Source: Xanthomonas sacchari (lineage in GTDB: Bacteria > Pseudomonadota > Gammaproteobacteria > Xanthomonadales > Xanthomonadaceae). Taken from it: 64,000 bases of DNA. Within the stretch, counting starts at the first letter, position 1; every line of letters starts with the position of its first letter. The notes under the pieces were generated by a model that saw only the letters and a program-made list of their open reading frames with translations, searched no databases and had not been told where the DNA came from. Where the stretch lies: the NCBI RefSeq assembly GCF_040529065.1, contig NZ_CP132343.1, forward strand, positions 496,001 to 560,000. Reading direction: 5' to 3'. Made by a program: the position numbers and the translations under genes. Shown here one piece after another: positions 18,445-30,213 of this stretch.

Positions 18445-18676
18445 GTCGTTCTGGGGCGTGGCTTGTGCTGGCTGGTGCAGTGGTGGTTGTCGAGGCTCTT
18501 CCTTGTTGGATCTGCTCACAGGACTTGGTCGATCGCCGGCCTGATTGGATATCCGAGGTTGCTTGGAGTTCCTGCATCAAGCACGGGGTCGCGCGCCCCT
18601 GCGGCCGAAATGCTTCCGATGAAGTTCATTGGGCTCGCGCCTGCTTCCGACGATCCGCATTCCATCTGGTGGAGTA

Positions 18677-18786
18677 GCCCCCTTGGAGTCCAAGGGGGCG
18701 CGCCGACAGGCGCGGGGATGTGGAAGCGGAAGGGCTGGGGCCCACCTCTTGCGCAGCAAGAGGTGGGGCGTAGGCGCGAAGCGCCT
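18677..18786. repeat. Cluster of four tandem palindromes
   Basis: Within 110 bp are an 11-bp perfect inverted repeat with a 1-nt centre (18677-18699, core CCCCTTGGAGTCCAAGGGG), CGCGCC-GACA-GGCGCG (18699-18714), CCCACCTCTTGC-GCA-GCAAGAGGTGGG (18741-18767) and AGGCGC-GAA-GCGCCT (18772-18786). No coding potential is credible; 18445-18676 shows nothing else recognisable. Confidence 0.75.
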
Positions 18787-18800
18787 GCGCAAACCCCGCG

Positions 18801-18852
18801 CCAAACAAAAAAAGAAGGCCGATCTTTCGATCGGCCTTCTTTTTTTGTTTGG
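18801..18852 (-). terminator. Bidirectional terminator of the tRNA pair
   Basis: A perfect 24-bp inverted repeat (arms 18801-18824 and 18829-18852, 4-nt loop) with a GGCCGATC core and 7-nt A and T tracts. It directly follows tRNA-Gln on the minus strand; its outer right arm includes the three bases encoding that tRNA's CCA end. Confidence 0.92.
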
Positions 18853-18924
18853 CTGCCCCGGATGGATTCGAACCACCGAATGCCTGAGTCAGAGTCAGGT
18901 GCCTTACCGCTTGGCGACGGGGCA
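18850..18924 (-). tRNA. tRNA-Gln (anticodon CTG)
   Basis: Minus-strand cloverleaf, 75 nt including encoded CCA. Acceptor TGCCCCG pairs with CGGGGCA, D-arm GCCAAGCGGTAAGGC, anticodon stem CCTGA/TCAGG with loop CTCTGAC, T-arm GGTTCGAATCC. Anticodon positions 34-36 read CTG (glutamine, CAG codons). Downstream of tRNA-Met in the same unit. Confidence 0.95.
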
Positions 18925-18965
18925 ATGTGGACTGCAAGTATCGCACGCCTTGGGCGTACACACCA

Positions 18966-19042
18966 TGGTGGCTATGGGTGGACTCGAACCACCGACCCCA
19001 GCATTATGAGTGCTGTGCTCTAACCGGCTGAGCTACATAGCC
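18966..19042 (-). tRNA. tRNA-Met (elongator, anticodon CAT)
   Basis: Minus-strand cloverleaf, 77 nt with encoded CCA. Acceptor GGCTATG/CATAGCC, D-arm TAGCTCAGCCGGTTAGAGCA, anticodon stem CAGCA/TGCTG with loop CTCATAA, T-arm GGTTCGAGTCC. The paired 1-72 end indicates an elongator, not an initiator; an Ile2 (lysidine) identity is less likely but not excluded by sequence alone. Confidence 0.93.
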
Positions 19043-19162
19043 CTGGTGAACCGCCAATTCTTATGGAGAAGCGGGCGGCTGTCAACGGGTTTCTGCGCTG
19101 CTTGTGGCCCGGCCGCAGCCATGGCAGAGTCGGAGCCAGTAGATTTTTCAGGAGTCCGCATC

Positions 19163-19774
19163 GTGATCGATCCGGACGGCTATCGACCGAACGTAGGCAT
19201 CGTGCTGATGCGGCCGGATGGTCAGGTGTTCTGGGCACGCCGTGTGCGCCGGGACGGCTGGCAGTTCCCGCAGGGCGGCATGAACACCGACGAGACCCCG
19301 GTGGAGGCCATGTACCGCGAGTTGCGCGAAGAAACCGGGCTGTTGCCCGAGCATGTGGAAGTGCTCGGCGCCACCCCCGGTTGGCTGCGCTATCGCCTGC
19401 CCAGCCGGGCCATCCGCCGCAACGAGCGCCAGGTCTGCATCGGCCAGAAGCAGGTGTGGTTCCTGCTGCGGATGCAGTGCGACGAGAGCCAGCTGAACCT
19501 GGAACTGACCGAGACGCCGGAGTTCGACCACTGGCGCTGGGTCGATTTCTGGTACCCGGTGGAGCACGTGGTGCTGTTCAAGCGCGGGGTCTACGCGCGG
19601 GCGCTGCGCCATCTGGCGCCGCTGGCGCAGACCATCGCCGGCGCCGGCATCCGCGCCATGCCGACCCTGGCCCAGGAGGCCTGGTTGCCGGGCAATACCG
19701 CCGGCCACGAGCGCCCGCGCAAGCGTCCGCGCAAGCGCGGCGGGCCTTGGGCAGCGCGTATTAATAACGATTAA
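19163..19774 (+). CDS. rppH: RNA pyrophosphohydrolase
   Basis: 203 aa from GTG at 19163, preceded by AGGAG (19150-19154). This start gives [16 protein letters not shown], the usual RppH beginning; the frame further upstream runs into the tRNA-Met region and cannot be coding. The Nudix box [20 protein letters not shown] is intact. It removes pyrophosphate from mRNA 5' ends and so initiates RNA decay. The C-terminal basic tail ([11 protein letters not shown]) is typical of xanthomonad RppH. Confidence 0.95.
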   Translation: MIDPDGYRPNVGIVLMRPDGQVFWARRVRRDGWQFPQGGMNTDETPVEAMYRELREETGLLPEHVEVLGATPGWLRYRLPSRAIRRNERQVCIGQKQVWFLLRMQCDESQLNLELTETPEFDHWRWVDFWYPVEHVVLFKRGVYARALRHLAPLAQTIAGAGIRAMPTLAQEAWLPGNTAGHERPRKRPRKRGGPWAARINND

Positions 19775-19783
19775 CGGGCGGAA

Positions 19784-19812
19784 TTGACAACCATTCTCAC
19801 TTTGGTTTGAAT
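19784..19812 (+). promoter_or_regulatory. bfd promoter with overlapping Fur-like box
   Basis: TTGACA (19784-19789), 17-bp spacer, TTGAAT (19807-19812). Overlapping the -35 and spacer, TGACAACCATTCTCA (19785-19799) forms a 7-1-7 inverted repeat close to the Fur consensus TGATAATNATTATCA. This arrangement would repress bfd when iron is plentiful. Confidence 0.7.
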
Positions 19813-19854
19813 GGGCGCCAGGCGCAGTCCGCGCCGTCTGCCGCCAAGACTGCC

Positions 19855-20064
19855 GTGTACGTCTGCATCTGCAATGGGGTCACCGATCGCCAGATCCGCG
19901 AAGCCGCCGAAGCCGGCTGCCGCAGCGTGTCCGAACTGACCATGCGCACGGGCTGCGGCGCCACCTGCGGCTCCTGCCTGGACATGGCCGGCGAGCTGCT
20001 CGAGCGCGCGCTGAGCCGCGAACTGCCCTTGCCGGTGCTGGGCGGCCTGGCCCGCGCCGCCTGA
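19855..20064 (+). CDS. bfd: Bacterioferritin-associated ferredoxin
   Basis: 69 aa from GTG at 19855; upstream in-frame codons lie inside the promoter. Begins MYVCICNGVTDRQI. The [2Fe-2S] ligands C4, C6, C38 and C41 follow the Bfd C-x-C-x31-C-x2-C spacing. Bfd binds bacterioferritin and delivers electrons for iron release; the bfr gene lies 105 bp downstream. The Fur-like box in the promoter fits induction under iron limitation. No strong Shine-Dalgarno precedes the GTG. Confidence 0.88.
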   Translation: MYVCICNGVTDRQIREAAEAGCRSVSELTMRTGCGATCGSCLDMAGELLERALSRELPLPVLGGLARAA

Positions 20065-20169
20065 GTGCGTCTGCCGCGCTGCGGCGCGGGATGATCACGA
20101 TTCGCGTTCCTTCACGTCGCGGCGCGATTCGCTAGAGTCTGCGCTTTCCGGATTTACGCGAGCGACAGC

Positions 20170-20640
20170 ATGAAGGGCGACAGCAAAGTCATCGAGTTCC
20201 TCAACAAGGTCCTCTACAACGAGCTGACCGCGATCAACCAGTACTTCCTGCACGCCAAGATGCTGAAGAACTGGGGCCTGAAGGAACTGGCCGAGCACGA
20301 GTACAAGGAGTCCATCGACGAGATGAAGCACGCCGACAAGCTGGCGGACCGCATCCTGTTCCTCGAGGGGCTCCCCAACTTCCAGGCGCTGGGCAAGCTG
20401 CGCATCGGCGAGAATCCCAAGGAAATCCTCGAGTGCGACCTGGCGCTGGAGCAGGACGGCACGGTCACGCTGCGCGAGGGCATCGCCTACGCCGAATCGA
20501 TCCAGGACTACGTCAGCCGCCAGCTCCTGGCCGACATCCTGGAATCGGAAGAAGAACACATCGACTGGCTGGAAACCCAGCTCGACCTGATCGACCGCAT
20601 CGGCGAGCCGAACTATCTGCTGACCAAGATCGACGACTGA
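20170..20640 (+). CDS. bfr: Bacterioferritin
   Basis: 156 aa, full length. Ferroxidase-centre residues E18, E51, H54, E94, E127 and H130 are all at canonical positions, and Met52, the inter-subunit haem ligand, is present. Assembles into a 24-mer iron-storage shell. Paired with bfd, its reductase partner. Confidence 0.97.
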   Translation: MKGDSKVIEFLNKVLYNELTAINQYFLHAKMLKNWGLKELAEHEYKESIDEMKHADKLADRILFLEGLPNFQALGKLRIGENPKEILECDLALEQDGTVTLREGIAYAESIQDYVSRQLLADILESEEEHIDWLETQLDLIDRIGEPNYLLTKIDD

Positions 20641-20778
20641 ATCGTCGGCGCAGGATGCCGCGGCGCTGGCCTAGGCCTCGCCGCGATCTAGCGTGTTCGC
20701 TGCTGCAGGCAGCGATTGCGTCGATCCCGCCGTGCACGAACAGGGACGGTTTCAGACGCGATGCGGTGTCGGTGAAGC

Positions 20779-20950
20779 GTCGCGGCTGAAGCCGCTCCTA
20801 CACAAATCGAACAAGCGGCTGAATCGCGCTGCCTCAGTCATGTGCGATCACAGACCCCGATCGTGCGACGAGAGCAGGTCAGGAAGGCGCATCGCGACGC
20901 CCATGTCAGCGCCGCGTCGCTCTTGCTGTAGGAGCGGCTTCAGCCGCGAC
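20779..20950. repeat. Inverted pair of REP-like elements
   Basis: Copies at 20779-20801 (GTCGCGGCTGAAGCCGCTCC orientation) and 20928-20950 (opposite orientation) are exact reverse complements separated by 126 bp. Together they occupy the noncoding stretch 20641-21111, in which no gene is supported. Confidence 0.9.
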
Positions 20951-21111
20951 GCGTGGCATCAGAAGCCGCGGCGGATCCGGAAAGCGACAAGCGCCGTTCG
21001 CTACGCGGGCAACCTGCATGCGTCAGGTCGTGCGCTTCGCTCCACTTGACCGTCATCCTCTGCGGGCGTGGACGGCGGAACGCATGGAGCGTCCTCAGAT
21101 CTCCGGACGCC

Positions 21112-23814
<2,703 letters not shown>

Positions 23815-23816
23815 GG

Positions 23817-25781
23817 CTAGAGCACCGCGTTCTGGAAGTCGAAGTTCAACTGGTCGCCGACCGATTGCACCAGGTTACCCTGGATGAAGTCGACCCCGCC
23901 CATCCACATCGCCGCCGCGGCCTGCGCCTGCTCGATCTGCTGGCCGATGATCAGCAGGCCGGCGCGGTGCGCCAGATCGATGGTGGCGCGCAACTGGTCG
24001 CGCAACTCGGGATCGGCATGCGCGCCGGCGAAGCGCGCCGACAGGCGCAGATAGCCCAGCGGAAGGTGCGCGAGCAGCGCCTCGGCCTCCGCGCCCGGTT
24101 CGAACTGGCTGACGCAGAACTGCACGCCCAGCGGCATCAGCCGCGCGCAGAACTGCTGCAGCGTGGCGGTGTGGACCAGGGCGTCGTCCAGGCGCAGGTC
24201 GATCACCAGCGAGGTGCCGGTGACGCCGCGGCGGCCGATGGTGTCGATCAGCCACTCGGCGAAGGCGGTACGCGCCAGCGTGCGCGATGACTGCGAGACG
24301 AACAGGCGCAGCGGCGGCGTGGCGTGCTGGTACAGGTGCAGCAGGCCCAGCGCGTGATCGAGCACCTGCTGGTCGAGGTCGGCGATGCGGCCGCCCGCCT
24401 CGGCGGCCGGCAGCACCTGGCCGGCCGAGAGCAGGCTGCCGTCGCGCTGGCGCAGGCGCAGCAGCACCTGGTACTGGGCGATGTCGCCGCCGGCGACGGC
24501 GACGATCGGCTGGTAGGCCGGTTCCAGCTGTCCTTCCAGCATGGCGATGCGCTGCAGGTCCTCGTCCGCGCGCGGCGGCACGTACGCGGCGATGCCCTGC
24601 GGCTGCAGCCGCGCCTGCAGCGCGGTGCGCTCGACCGCCTCCAGCGCGCTGCCGGCGTCCTCGAAGCCATGGCCGAAGTCGGCGTAGCCGATCGCGCAGC
24701 GCAGGTGCAGTGCCTCGTCCTCGCGCAGCGGGAAGGCGTGGCCGGACAGCGCGTCGCGCAGGCGCTGCGCGCACTGCAACTGCGCGTCGGCCTCGGCGTC
24801 CTCGGCCAGCAGCAGGAAACTGTTGTCGTTGAGCCGCGCCAGCGGCTGCGGCGCGGTGACGCCGGCCAGGCGGCGCCCGGCCTGCACCATCAGTCGCTCG
24901 AACGCGGCGTAGCCGTAGCGTTCGCGCAGGCCGAGCGCGCTGGCGATCTCGATGAAGTACAGGCTGCCGGGGCGGTGGGCGCGCAACGTCGTGTCCAGCA
25001 ACTGCAGCACATGCGCGCGGGTCGGCAGGCCGGTCTCGGGATTGTTCAGCGGCGCCGCCTCGGCGTGGCCGTGCTGGGCTTGCTGGCGGGCGCGGCGGAT
25101 ACGGTTGGACACCGCGGCGATCAGGTGCCGCGGCCGGATCGGCTTGGTCAGGAAATCGTCGGCGCCGCTGTCGAGCACTTCGTATTCCAGCTCCGGATCC
25201 GCGTCGCCGGACAGGAACACGATCGGCAGCAACTGGTGCTGCGGCTGCTGGCGGATCAGCGCGGTCAGGCGCATGCCGTCCAGGCCCGGCATGTGCAGGT
25301 CCATCAGGATCAGGTCCGGCCGATAGTCGGCGATGGCCTGCTGCACGCCTTCGGCCTGCATCTGCACCTGCGCGTGCATGCCGGCCCCGTGCAGCACGCT
25401 CTGCGCGAACAGCGCCTGCGCGCGGTCGTCCTCGACGATCAACACGCGGTACGGCGCGGCGGCTGCAGCCTGTGCGGAGGAATCGGCGGTGGCGTTGGCG
25501 ACCACGAAGGCGGCCGCGTTGGCGTCGGCTGCGCCGTCGTCGTGCTCGTTGCCGGCCGGCGGCGTGGCGTCGGCGGTCGCGGCGGTGGACGCAGGATCGG
25601 CGATGCCGGCAGCAGAGGCGACATCGGCGGGGGTGGCGCGCGCTGCATCGCCGACCCAGCGGCGCCAGTAGTGCGGCGGTGGCGTCTCCGCGCGGACGTG
25701 ACGCGCGCGGGTGTCCTCGCGAGGGGAAAGCGGAGCGGTGTCGTTGGCGGGCATCGCGTCTGGTTCCTGGGGCGCGTCCAA
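23817..25781 (-). CDS. REC protein with degenerate GGDEF and EAL domains (FimX/FilP-like)
   Basis: 654 aa. Ala-rich disordered N-terminus (1-108), REC with D161 (LILMDLHMPGLDG) and K213, a GGDEF-type domain whose signature is NDNSF (318-322), and an EAL-type domain in which EAL is replaced by QVL (438-440). Without those residues it should neither make nor cleave c-di-GMP; the family (FimX, and FilP of Xanthomonas oryzae) uses the EAL fold as a c-di-GMP sensor controlling type IV pili or virulence. The late DFIQGNLVQSVG motif is FimX-like. Co-transcribed with the hybrid kinase downstream (2-bp gap). The first Met is assumed; M10 is possible. Confidence 0.87.
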   Translation of the reverse strand: MDAPQEPDAMPANDTAPLSPREDTRARHVRAETPPPHYWRRWVGDAARATPADVASAAGIADPASTAATADATPPAGNEHDDGAADANAAAFVVANATADSSAQAAAAAPYRVLIVEDDRAQALFAQSVLHGAGMHAQVQMQAEGVQQAIADYRPDLILMDLHMPGLDGMRLTALIRQQPQHQLLPIVFLSGDADPELEYEVLDSGADDFLTKPIRPRHLIAAVSNRIRRARQQAQHGHAEAAPLNNPETGLPTRAHVLQLLDTTLRAHRPGSLYFIEIASALGLRERYGYAAFERLMVQAGRRLAGVTAPQPLARLNDNSFLLLAEDAEADAQLQCAQRLRDALSGHAFPLREDEALHLRCAIGYADFGHGFEDAGSALEAVERTALQARLQPQGIAAYVPPRADEDLQRIAMLEGQLEPAYQPIVAVAGGDIAQYQVLLRLRQRDGSLLSAGQVLPAAEAGGRIADLDQQVLDHALGLLHLYQHATPPLRLFVSQSSRTLARTAFAEWLIDTIGRRGVTGTSLVIDLRLDDALVHTATLQQFCARLMPLGVQFCVSQFEPGAEAEALLAHLPLGYLRLSARFAGAHADPELRDQLRATIDLAHRAGLLIIGQQIEQAQAAAAMWMGGVDFIQGNLVQSVGDQLNFDFQNAVL

Positions 25782-25795
25782 TTATGCGATGAAGT

Positions 25796-26425
25796 TCACG
25801 ATGGCAGGGCGCCCGTGTGCGTGGCGTTGCCGGGTGCGGGGGCGGGCGAGGCCAGCAGGCGGCGCATGCCCCGCCACAGCAGGCGCCAGATCCACCACAC
25901 CAGCAGCGCGCCGAGCACGCTCGCCGCCAGCACCACCGCCAGCGCCAGCCACGGGTGCGCCAGCGCCAGGGCCAGCGCGGCGATTACCACCGAGTCCTCG
26001 GCCAGCGAGGCGATCCAGTTGCTGGCCGGTTCCGGGGAGGTGTTGAGCAGGGCGCGGGTGCCGGCCTTGAGCGCATGGCTGGTCAGCGCCACGCCCGCGC
26101 CGGTGGCCAGCGCGCCGGCGCCGAGTTGGCCGTCGGGCGAGAGCGTGGCCGCGGCCAGGAACGCACCGGCCGGGATCCGGGTCAGGGTCTGCAGCAGGTC
26201 CCAGACCGAGTCCACGCCGGGGATCTTGTCGGCGAAGAATTCCGCCAGCGCCAGCGCGCCGGAGGTGCCGAGCACCCACCATGACTGCGTCGCCTGCAGC
26301 GCCGGCGGCAGCTCCAGCCAGCCGAGCAGGCCGGCCAGGCCGATGCCGAACACGGTCAGGTACACCCGGATGCCGGCCAGCCAGGCCAGCAGGATGCCGA
26401 TTACGAAGAGATGGGCGTCGGTCAT
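25796..26425 (-). CDS. DUF4126 family membrane protein
   Basis: 209 aa with start at 26425 (MTDAHLFVIGILLAWLAGIRVYLTVFGIGLAGLLG). Four to five hydrophobic segments and the DUF4126 pattern LALAEFFADKIPGVDSVWDLLQTLTRIPAGAFLAA, then SNWIASLAEDSVVIAALALAL. Inner-membrane protein of unknown function. It precedes the REC protein by 14 bp on the same strand, so it may be the first gene of that operon. Confidence 0.85.
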   Translation of the reverse strand: MTDAHLFVIGILLAWLAGIRVYLTVFGIGLAGLLGWLELPPALQATQSWWVLGTSGALALAEFFADKIPGVDSVWDLLQTLTRIPAGAFLAAATLSPDGQLGAGALATGAGVALTSHALKAGTRALLNTSPEPASNWIASLAEDSVVIAALALALAHPWLALAVVLAASVLGALLVWWIWRLLWRGMRRLLASPAPAPGNATHTGALPS

Positions 26426-26616
26426 GGCAGGCGCTCCTGCAAAGCACGGGTATCGGCCACTATCGGCCATGCCTGCCGCGAAGGCCAGCCCGCGGGGCGG
26501 GGCGTGGGATGCGGTGCAGTCCGGCGCCGCTCAGGAGGGTGGCTTACACTAGGTGGCCCAGCAGGCCGACCCGCGAGGATCGACGCCGGCGCCGCCTCGG
26601 TGGCGTGGCAGTGCGC

Positions 26617-27351
26617 ATGAACCGACCCGTTCCCCGTTTCCAGATCGTGCCCAATGGCGCCGCGCCCCGCCGCGGCCGCGGGCTATGGCTGCTGCTGGCC
26701 GCGCTGTGGCTGCTGTCGCTGGCGCTGACCTGGTGGCTGGCCAGCCGCCAGGCCGCGCCGCGGTTGAGTGCGGTCAGCGCGCAGTTGCGCGAGGCCGAAC
26801 GCAATCTGCAGGCGCAGCAGCGGCAGATCGAGACGCTCAACCAGCGCCAGGCCACCCTGGCCCGCTCCGACCAGATCAGCCGCGCCGCCAACAACGAGGT
26901 GCAGAGTTCGCTGGCCGAGCGCGACGAGGAGATCGCCGGGCTGCGCGCCGACGTGGCGTTCTACGAGCGCCTGGTCGGCGCGACCAGCCAGCGCAAGGGC
27001 CTGAGCGTGCATTCGGTGGAGTTCTCCGCCGAGGCCGGCGGCACCTGGCGCTACAACGTGGTGCTGACCCAGAACCTCAACCGCGGCGCGATCAGCCAGG
27101 GCCAGCTGCGCCTGACCGTGGAAGGCGTGCGCGGCGGCAAGCTGACCAGCGTGGGCTGGGACGAATTGCACCAGAAGACCGGTGTGCCCGGGCAGGACTA
27201 CTCGTTCCGCTACTTCCAGCAGCTGGATGGCAGCGTGATCCTGCCCAAGGGCTTCACTCCGCAACGGGTGCGGGTGGTGCTGAGCGGCGGGGGGGCGCCG
27301 GTCAGCCAGACCTTCGATTGGACATTGGCCGGTAACGGCAAAGGGGAATAA
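26617..27351 (+). CDS. DUF6776 family membrane-anchored coiled-coil protein
   Basis: 244 aa from ATG at 26617. One TM helix (about 24-43, LLLAALWLLSLALTWWLAS), then a coiled coil (48-115, rich in QLREAERNLQAQQRQIETL heptads) and a C-terminal beta domain (YNVVLTQNLNRGAISQGQLRL). Upstream of the bactofilin gene by 7 bp, an arrangement conserved in xanthomonads and suggestive of a shared envelope or cell-shape role. The reaction, if any, is unknown. Confidence 0.8.
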   Translation: MNRPVPRFQIVPNGAAPRRGRGLWLLLAALWLLSLALTWWLASRQAAPRLSAVSAQLREAERNLQAQQRQIETLNQRQATLARSDQISRAANNEVQSSLAERDEEIAGLRADVAFYERLVGATSQRKGLSVHSVEFSAEAGGTWRYNVVLTQNLNRGAISQGQLRLTVEGVRGGKLTSVGWDELHQKTGVPGQDYSFRYFQQLDGSVILPKGFTPQRVRVVLSGGGAPVSQTFDWTLAGNGKGE

Positions 27352-27358
27352 TCAACCT

Positions 27359-27808
27359 ATGTTTGGGAACAAGAACAGCCGCAGCAGCGGCCAGACCGTG
27401 GTCGACACGCTCATCGGCGCGCAGGTGGTGATCCGCGGCGACCTGGTGTTCAGCGGCGGGCTCTACGTGGAAGGGCGCATCCTCGGCAAGGTCATCGCCG
27501 AAGACGGCGCGCCGGCCACGCTGACCCTGTCCGAGCACGGCAGCATCGAGGGCGAGGTGCGCGCGCCGGTGGTCATCATCAACGGCCAGCTGATCGGCGA
27601 CGTGCACGCCGCCGAGCGCGTGGAACTGGCGTCCAAGGCGCGGGTGCAGGGCAACGTGCACTACCAGGTGGTGGAGATGAACGCCGGCGCGCAGCTGACC
27701 GGGCGCCTGATCCACGCCGGCAGCCTGGCTGCGCTGGCGCCGCCGGAAGCGCATCGCGAGGCCGCCGGCGACGCCGAGCCGCCGCGCGCGTTGACCGCCG
27801 AGGCTTGA
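27359..27808 (+). CDS. Bactofilin (polymer-forming cytoskeletal protein)
   Basis: 149 aa. Central right-handed beta-helix bactofilin domain: [80 protein letters not shown]. Bactofilins polymerise without nucleotide and scaffold cell-wall or polar complexes. Follows the membrane-anchored coiled-coil gene and precedes erpA. Confidence 0.93.
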   Translation: MFGNKNSRSSGQTVVDTLIGAQVVIRGDLVFSGGLYVEGRILGKVIAEDGAPATLTLSEHGSIEGEVRAPVVIINGQLIGDVHAAERVELASKARVQGNVHYQVVEMNAGAQLTGRLIHAGSLAALAPPEAHREAAGDAEPPRALTAEA

Positions 27809-27839
27809 TTCGGGCGTCGGCCGTCCCCATTCTGCCGCC

Positions 27840-28226
27840 ATGAGCACTCTCGTATCCCTGCCAGGCGCCGCGCCCACGCCCGACTACCAGTCGCTGGATC
27901 GGCCGTTGAACTTCACCGCGGCCGCCGCGGCCAAGGTGCGCGAGCTGATCCGCGAGGAAGGCAACGATGCGCTGGCGCTGCGCGTGTACATCCAGGGCGG
28001 CGGCTGTTCCGGCTTCCAGTACGGGTTCGAGTTCGACGAGAACCGCGCCGAGGACGACTTGGCGGTGCAGACCGACCAGGTCACCCTGCTGGTCGACCCG
28101 CTCAGCCTGCAGTACCTGATGGGCGCGGAAGTGGATTACAGCGAGGGCCTGCACGGCGCGCAGTTCGTGATCCGCAATCCCAACGCCAAGACCACCTGCG
28201 GGTGCGGCAGCAGCTTCAGCGTGTAG
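27840..28226 (+). CDS. erpA: Iron-sulfur cluster insertion protein
   Basis: 128 aa A-type carrier. Begins with an N-terminal extension, then [15 protein letters not shown]; the three cluster-binding cysteines are C56 (GGGCSGFQ), C120 and C122 ([10 protein letters not shown]). Delivers Fe-S clusters to apoproteins, including isoprenoid enzymes. 31 bp after the bactofilin gene. Confidence 0.94.
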   Translation: MSTLVSLPGAAPTPDYQSLDRPLNFTAAAAAKVRELIREEGNDALALRVYIQGGGCSGFQYGFEFDENRAEDDLAVQTDQVTLLVDPLSLQYLMGAEVDYSEGLHGAQFVIRNPNAKTTCGCGSSFSV

Positions 28227-28274
28227 ACACGCTGCGGCTTGCGGGACGCCCGGTTTGCCTGCACCCTGCGGCGC

Positions 28275-29204
28275 ATGTCCGATCCGACGCTTGACTCCTT
28301 CGCCTTCGCCGGTCCTGCGATCGACCGTGCCGATGCCGTGCGCAACGACGCGGCCGCGCTGCGCCAGGCCTGGGACCAGGCGCGGGTGCTGGTGCTGGAG
28401 GCCGATGGCCATGCGCATGCCGAGGCCGACGGACGCCCGCTGATCGCCAGCGGCGCCGCGCTTGGCGCCCTGGTGGAGCAGGCGCTGTTCCTCGGCCTGG
28501 ACCACGGCCAGGCCTGGTTTGCGCTGGCCACCGACGCGGTGCCGCAGTTGCCGTCGCCGCCGCAGCGCATCGACCTGCGCCGCGCCGCCGCCGAGTGGCC
28601 GGCGCGGGAGGCCGGACTGTTCGCCTACGCCCGCGCAATGCTGCATTGGCAGTCGCGGACGCGCTTCTGCGGCGTCTGCGGCGGCGCCATCGCCTTGCAG
28701 CGCGGCGGCTTCCTCGGCGTCTGCACCCAGTGCGCCAGCGAACATTACCCACGGGTGGATCCGGCGGTGATCGTCGCGGTCAGCGACGGCCGGCGCCTGC
28801 TGCTGGGGCGCCAGGCGAGCTGGCCGGCGCGACGCTATTCGGTGATCGCCGGCTTCGTCGAACCGGGCGAATCGCTGGAGCAGACGGTGGCGCGCGAGGT
28901 GGCCGAAGAGACCCAGGTGCGGGTACGGCCCGGCAGCTGCCGCTACTTCGGCGCGCAGCCGTGGCCGTTCCCGGGCGCGCTGATGCTCGGCTTTACCGCG
29001 CAGGCAGAGGCGGACACGCCGCAGGTGGACGGCGAGCTGGAAGACGCGCGCTGGTTCGAGCGCGAGGAAGTCGGCGCCGCGCTGGCGCGCCTGGCCGCGC
29101 ACGGCGACAGCGCCGACGATGGCCACGGCCTGCGTCTGCCGCCGCGCATCTCCATCGCCCGCGCGCTGATCGAGGACTGGTACCGGCACGGCGCGCCGGC
29201 CTGA
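28275..29204 (+). CDS. nudC: NAD+ diphosphatase / NAD-capped RNA hydrolase
   Basis: 309 aa from ATG at 28275. Zinc ribbon with two CxxC pairs (FCGVCGG and VCTQCASEHYPR), Nudix box GFVEPGESLEQTVAREVAEE, and the NudC signature AQPWPFPGALMLGF just after it. Hydrolyses NAD(H) and decaps NAD-RNA. A variable N-terminal domain precedes the ribbon. Confidence 0.93.
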   Translation: MSDPTLDSFAFAGPAIDRADAVRNDAAALRQAWDQARVLVLEADGHAHAEADGRPLIASGAALGALVEQALFLGLDHGQAWFALATDAVPQLPSPPQRIDLRRAAAEWPAREAGLFAYARAMLHWQSRTRFCGVCGGAIALQRGGFLGVCTQCASEHYPRVDPAVIVAVSDGRRLLLGRQASWPARRYSVIAGFVEPGESLEQTVAREVAEETQVRVRPGSCRYFGAQPWPFPGALMLGFTAQAEADTPQVDGELEDARWFEREEVGAALARLAAHGDSADDGHGLRLPPRISIARALIEDWYRHGAPA

Positions 29205-29256
29205 CCGCGCCGGCGCGCTGCGCGCATCCGTTTCAGAATGGTCCCGGAGGACCTGC

Positions 29257-30153
29257 ATGTTCACGACCCTCGTCGCTGTGATCGTCGCCCTGGTGCTGGG
29301 CCATGTCGCCCCCGGCATGGTGGCCTCGTTGCGCCGCTTCGACGCCTTCGGCGACTGGCTCAGCTGGCTGGACACGCATGCCGGCGAGGGCAGTGCCTGG
29401 CGCGGCCGCTACGGTATCGCGCTGGCGCTGCTGCCGCCGCTGCTGCTGGTCGGCCTGCTGCAGTGGCTGCTGGCCGCGCCGCACCTGGGCCTGCTGACCC
29501 TGCTGTTCGGGATCGCGGTGCTGGCCTTCAGCTGGGGGCCGCGCGACCTGGACACCGATGTGGAGGCTATCATCGACGCCGACGATGCCGCGGCGCGGCA
29601 ACTGGCGGTGGCGCGGTTGCAGGCCGATGGCGGGCCGCTGCGCGCCGATCCGGCCGGGTTGGTCGAGGCGGTGGCGGTCAGCGCGCTGCGGCGCTGGTTC
29701 GCGGTGCTGTTCTGGTTCCTGCTGTTGGGGCCGTTCGGTGCGCTGGGCTACCGCTTGCTGGCGCTGGCCGCGGTTGGTCCGTACGCGTCACGGCTGCCGC
29801 CGTCCACTGCCGCCGGCGCGCGGGCGCTGCTGACGGCGCTGGAATGGCCGGTGGCGCACCTGATGACCTTCTCGCTGGCCCTGGTCGGCAATTTTGAGGC
29901 GGTGTTCGGCGCCTGGCGCGCCGCCGGCAGCAAGCGCTGGCAGTTGGACGTCGGCTTCCTCGGGCCGGTGGCCTGCGCCAGCGTGCGCGGCGAACTCGAT
30001 GCCGAGGCGCACGACTACAGCGACGCGGGCATGGTGGTGCCGGCGCTGCGGCGCCTGCCCGAACTGCGCGATGCGATGAGCCAGGTCTGGCGGGTGCTGC
30101 TGCTGTGGCTGGTGCTGCTGGCGCTGCTGGTGATCGCCGGCTGGGTCAGCTGA
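29257..30153 (+). CDS. ampE: AmpE/CobD-like membrane protein
   Basis: 298 aa with about four TM helices. It matches the AmpE layout: N-terminal FTTLVAVIVALVLGHVAPGMV, a W-L-x-H region (LDTHAGEGSAWRGRYGI), a central LFGIAVLAFSWGPRDLDTDVEAIIDAD segment, and a C-terminal TM (VLLLWLVLLALLVIAGWV). AmpE is an inner-membrane protein linked with AmpD in beta-lactamase induction; no ampD or ampC is adjacent here, so the role is by homology only. Confidence 0.8.
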   Translation: MFTTLVAVIVALVLGHVAPGMVASLRRFDAFGDWLSWLDTHAGEGSAWRGRYGIALALLPPLLLVGLLQWLLAAPHLGLLTLLFGIAVLAFSWGPRDLDTDVEAIIDADDAAARQLAVARLQADGGPLRADPAGLVEAVAVSALRRWFAVLFWFLLLGPFGALGYRLLALAAVGPYASRLPPSTAAGARALLTALEWPVAHLMTFSLALVGNFEAVFGAWRAAGSKRWQLDVGFLGPVACASVRGELDAEAHDYSDAGMVVPALRRLPELRDAMSQVWRVLLLWLVLLALLVIAGWVS

Positions 30154-30213
30154 GGCCGCTCTCGACATCAGGGCACCTCTGACAACCTGCTTCGCCACGC
30201 ATGAGGTTGTCGC

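Noticed and set aside
18463-19023. Long open frame reading across the palindromes and the tRNA genes
   Set aside because: It spans the terminator and both tRNAs in antisense and ends with the MDSNHR-type sequence that commonly arises as a translation artefact of tRNA antisense strands.
25439-25792. Open frames opposite the N-terminal region of the REC-GGDEF-EAL protein
   Set aside because: They are Pro/Thr- or Arg-rich translations of a low-complexity Ala-rich coding region, not separate genes.
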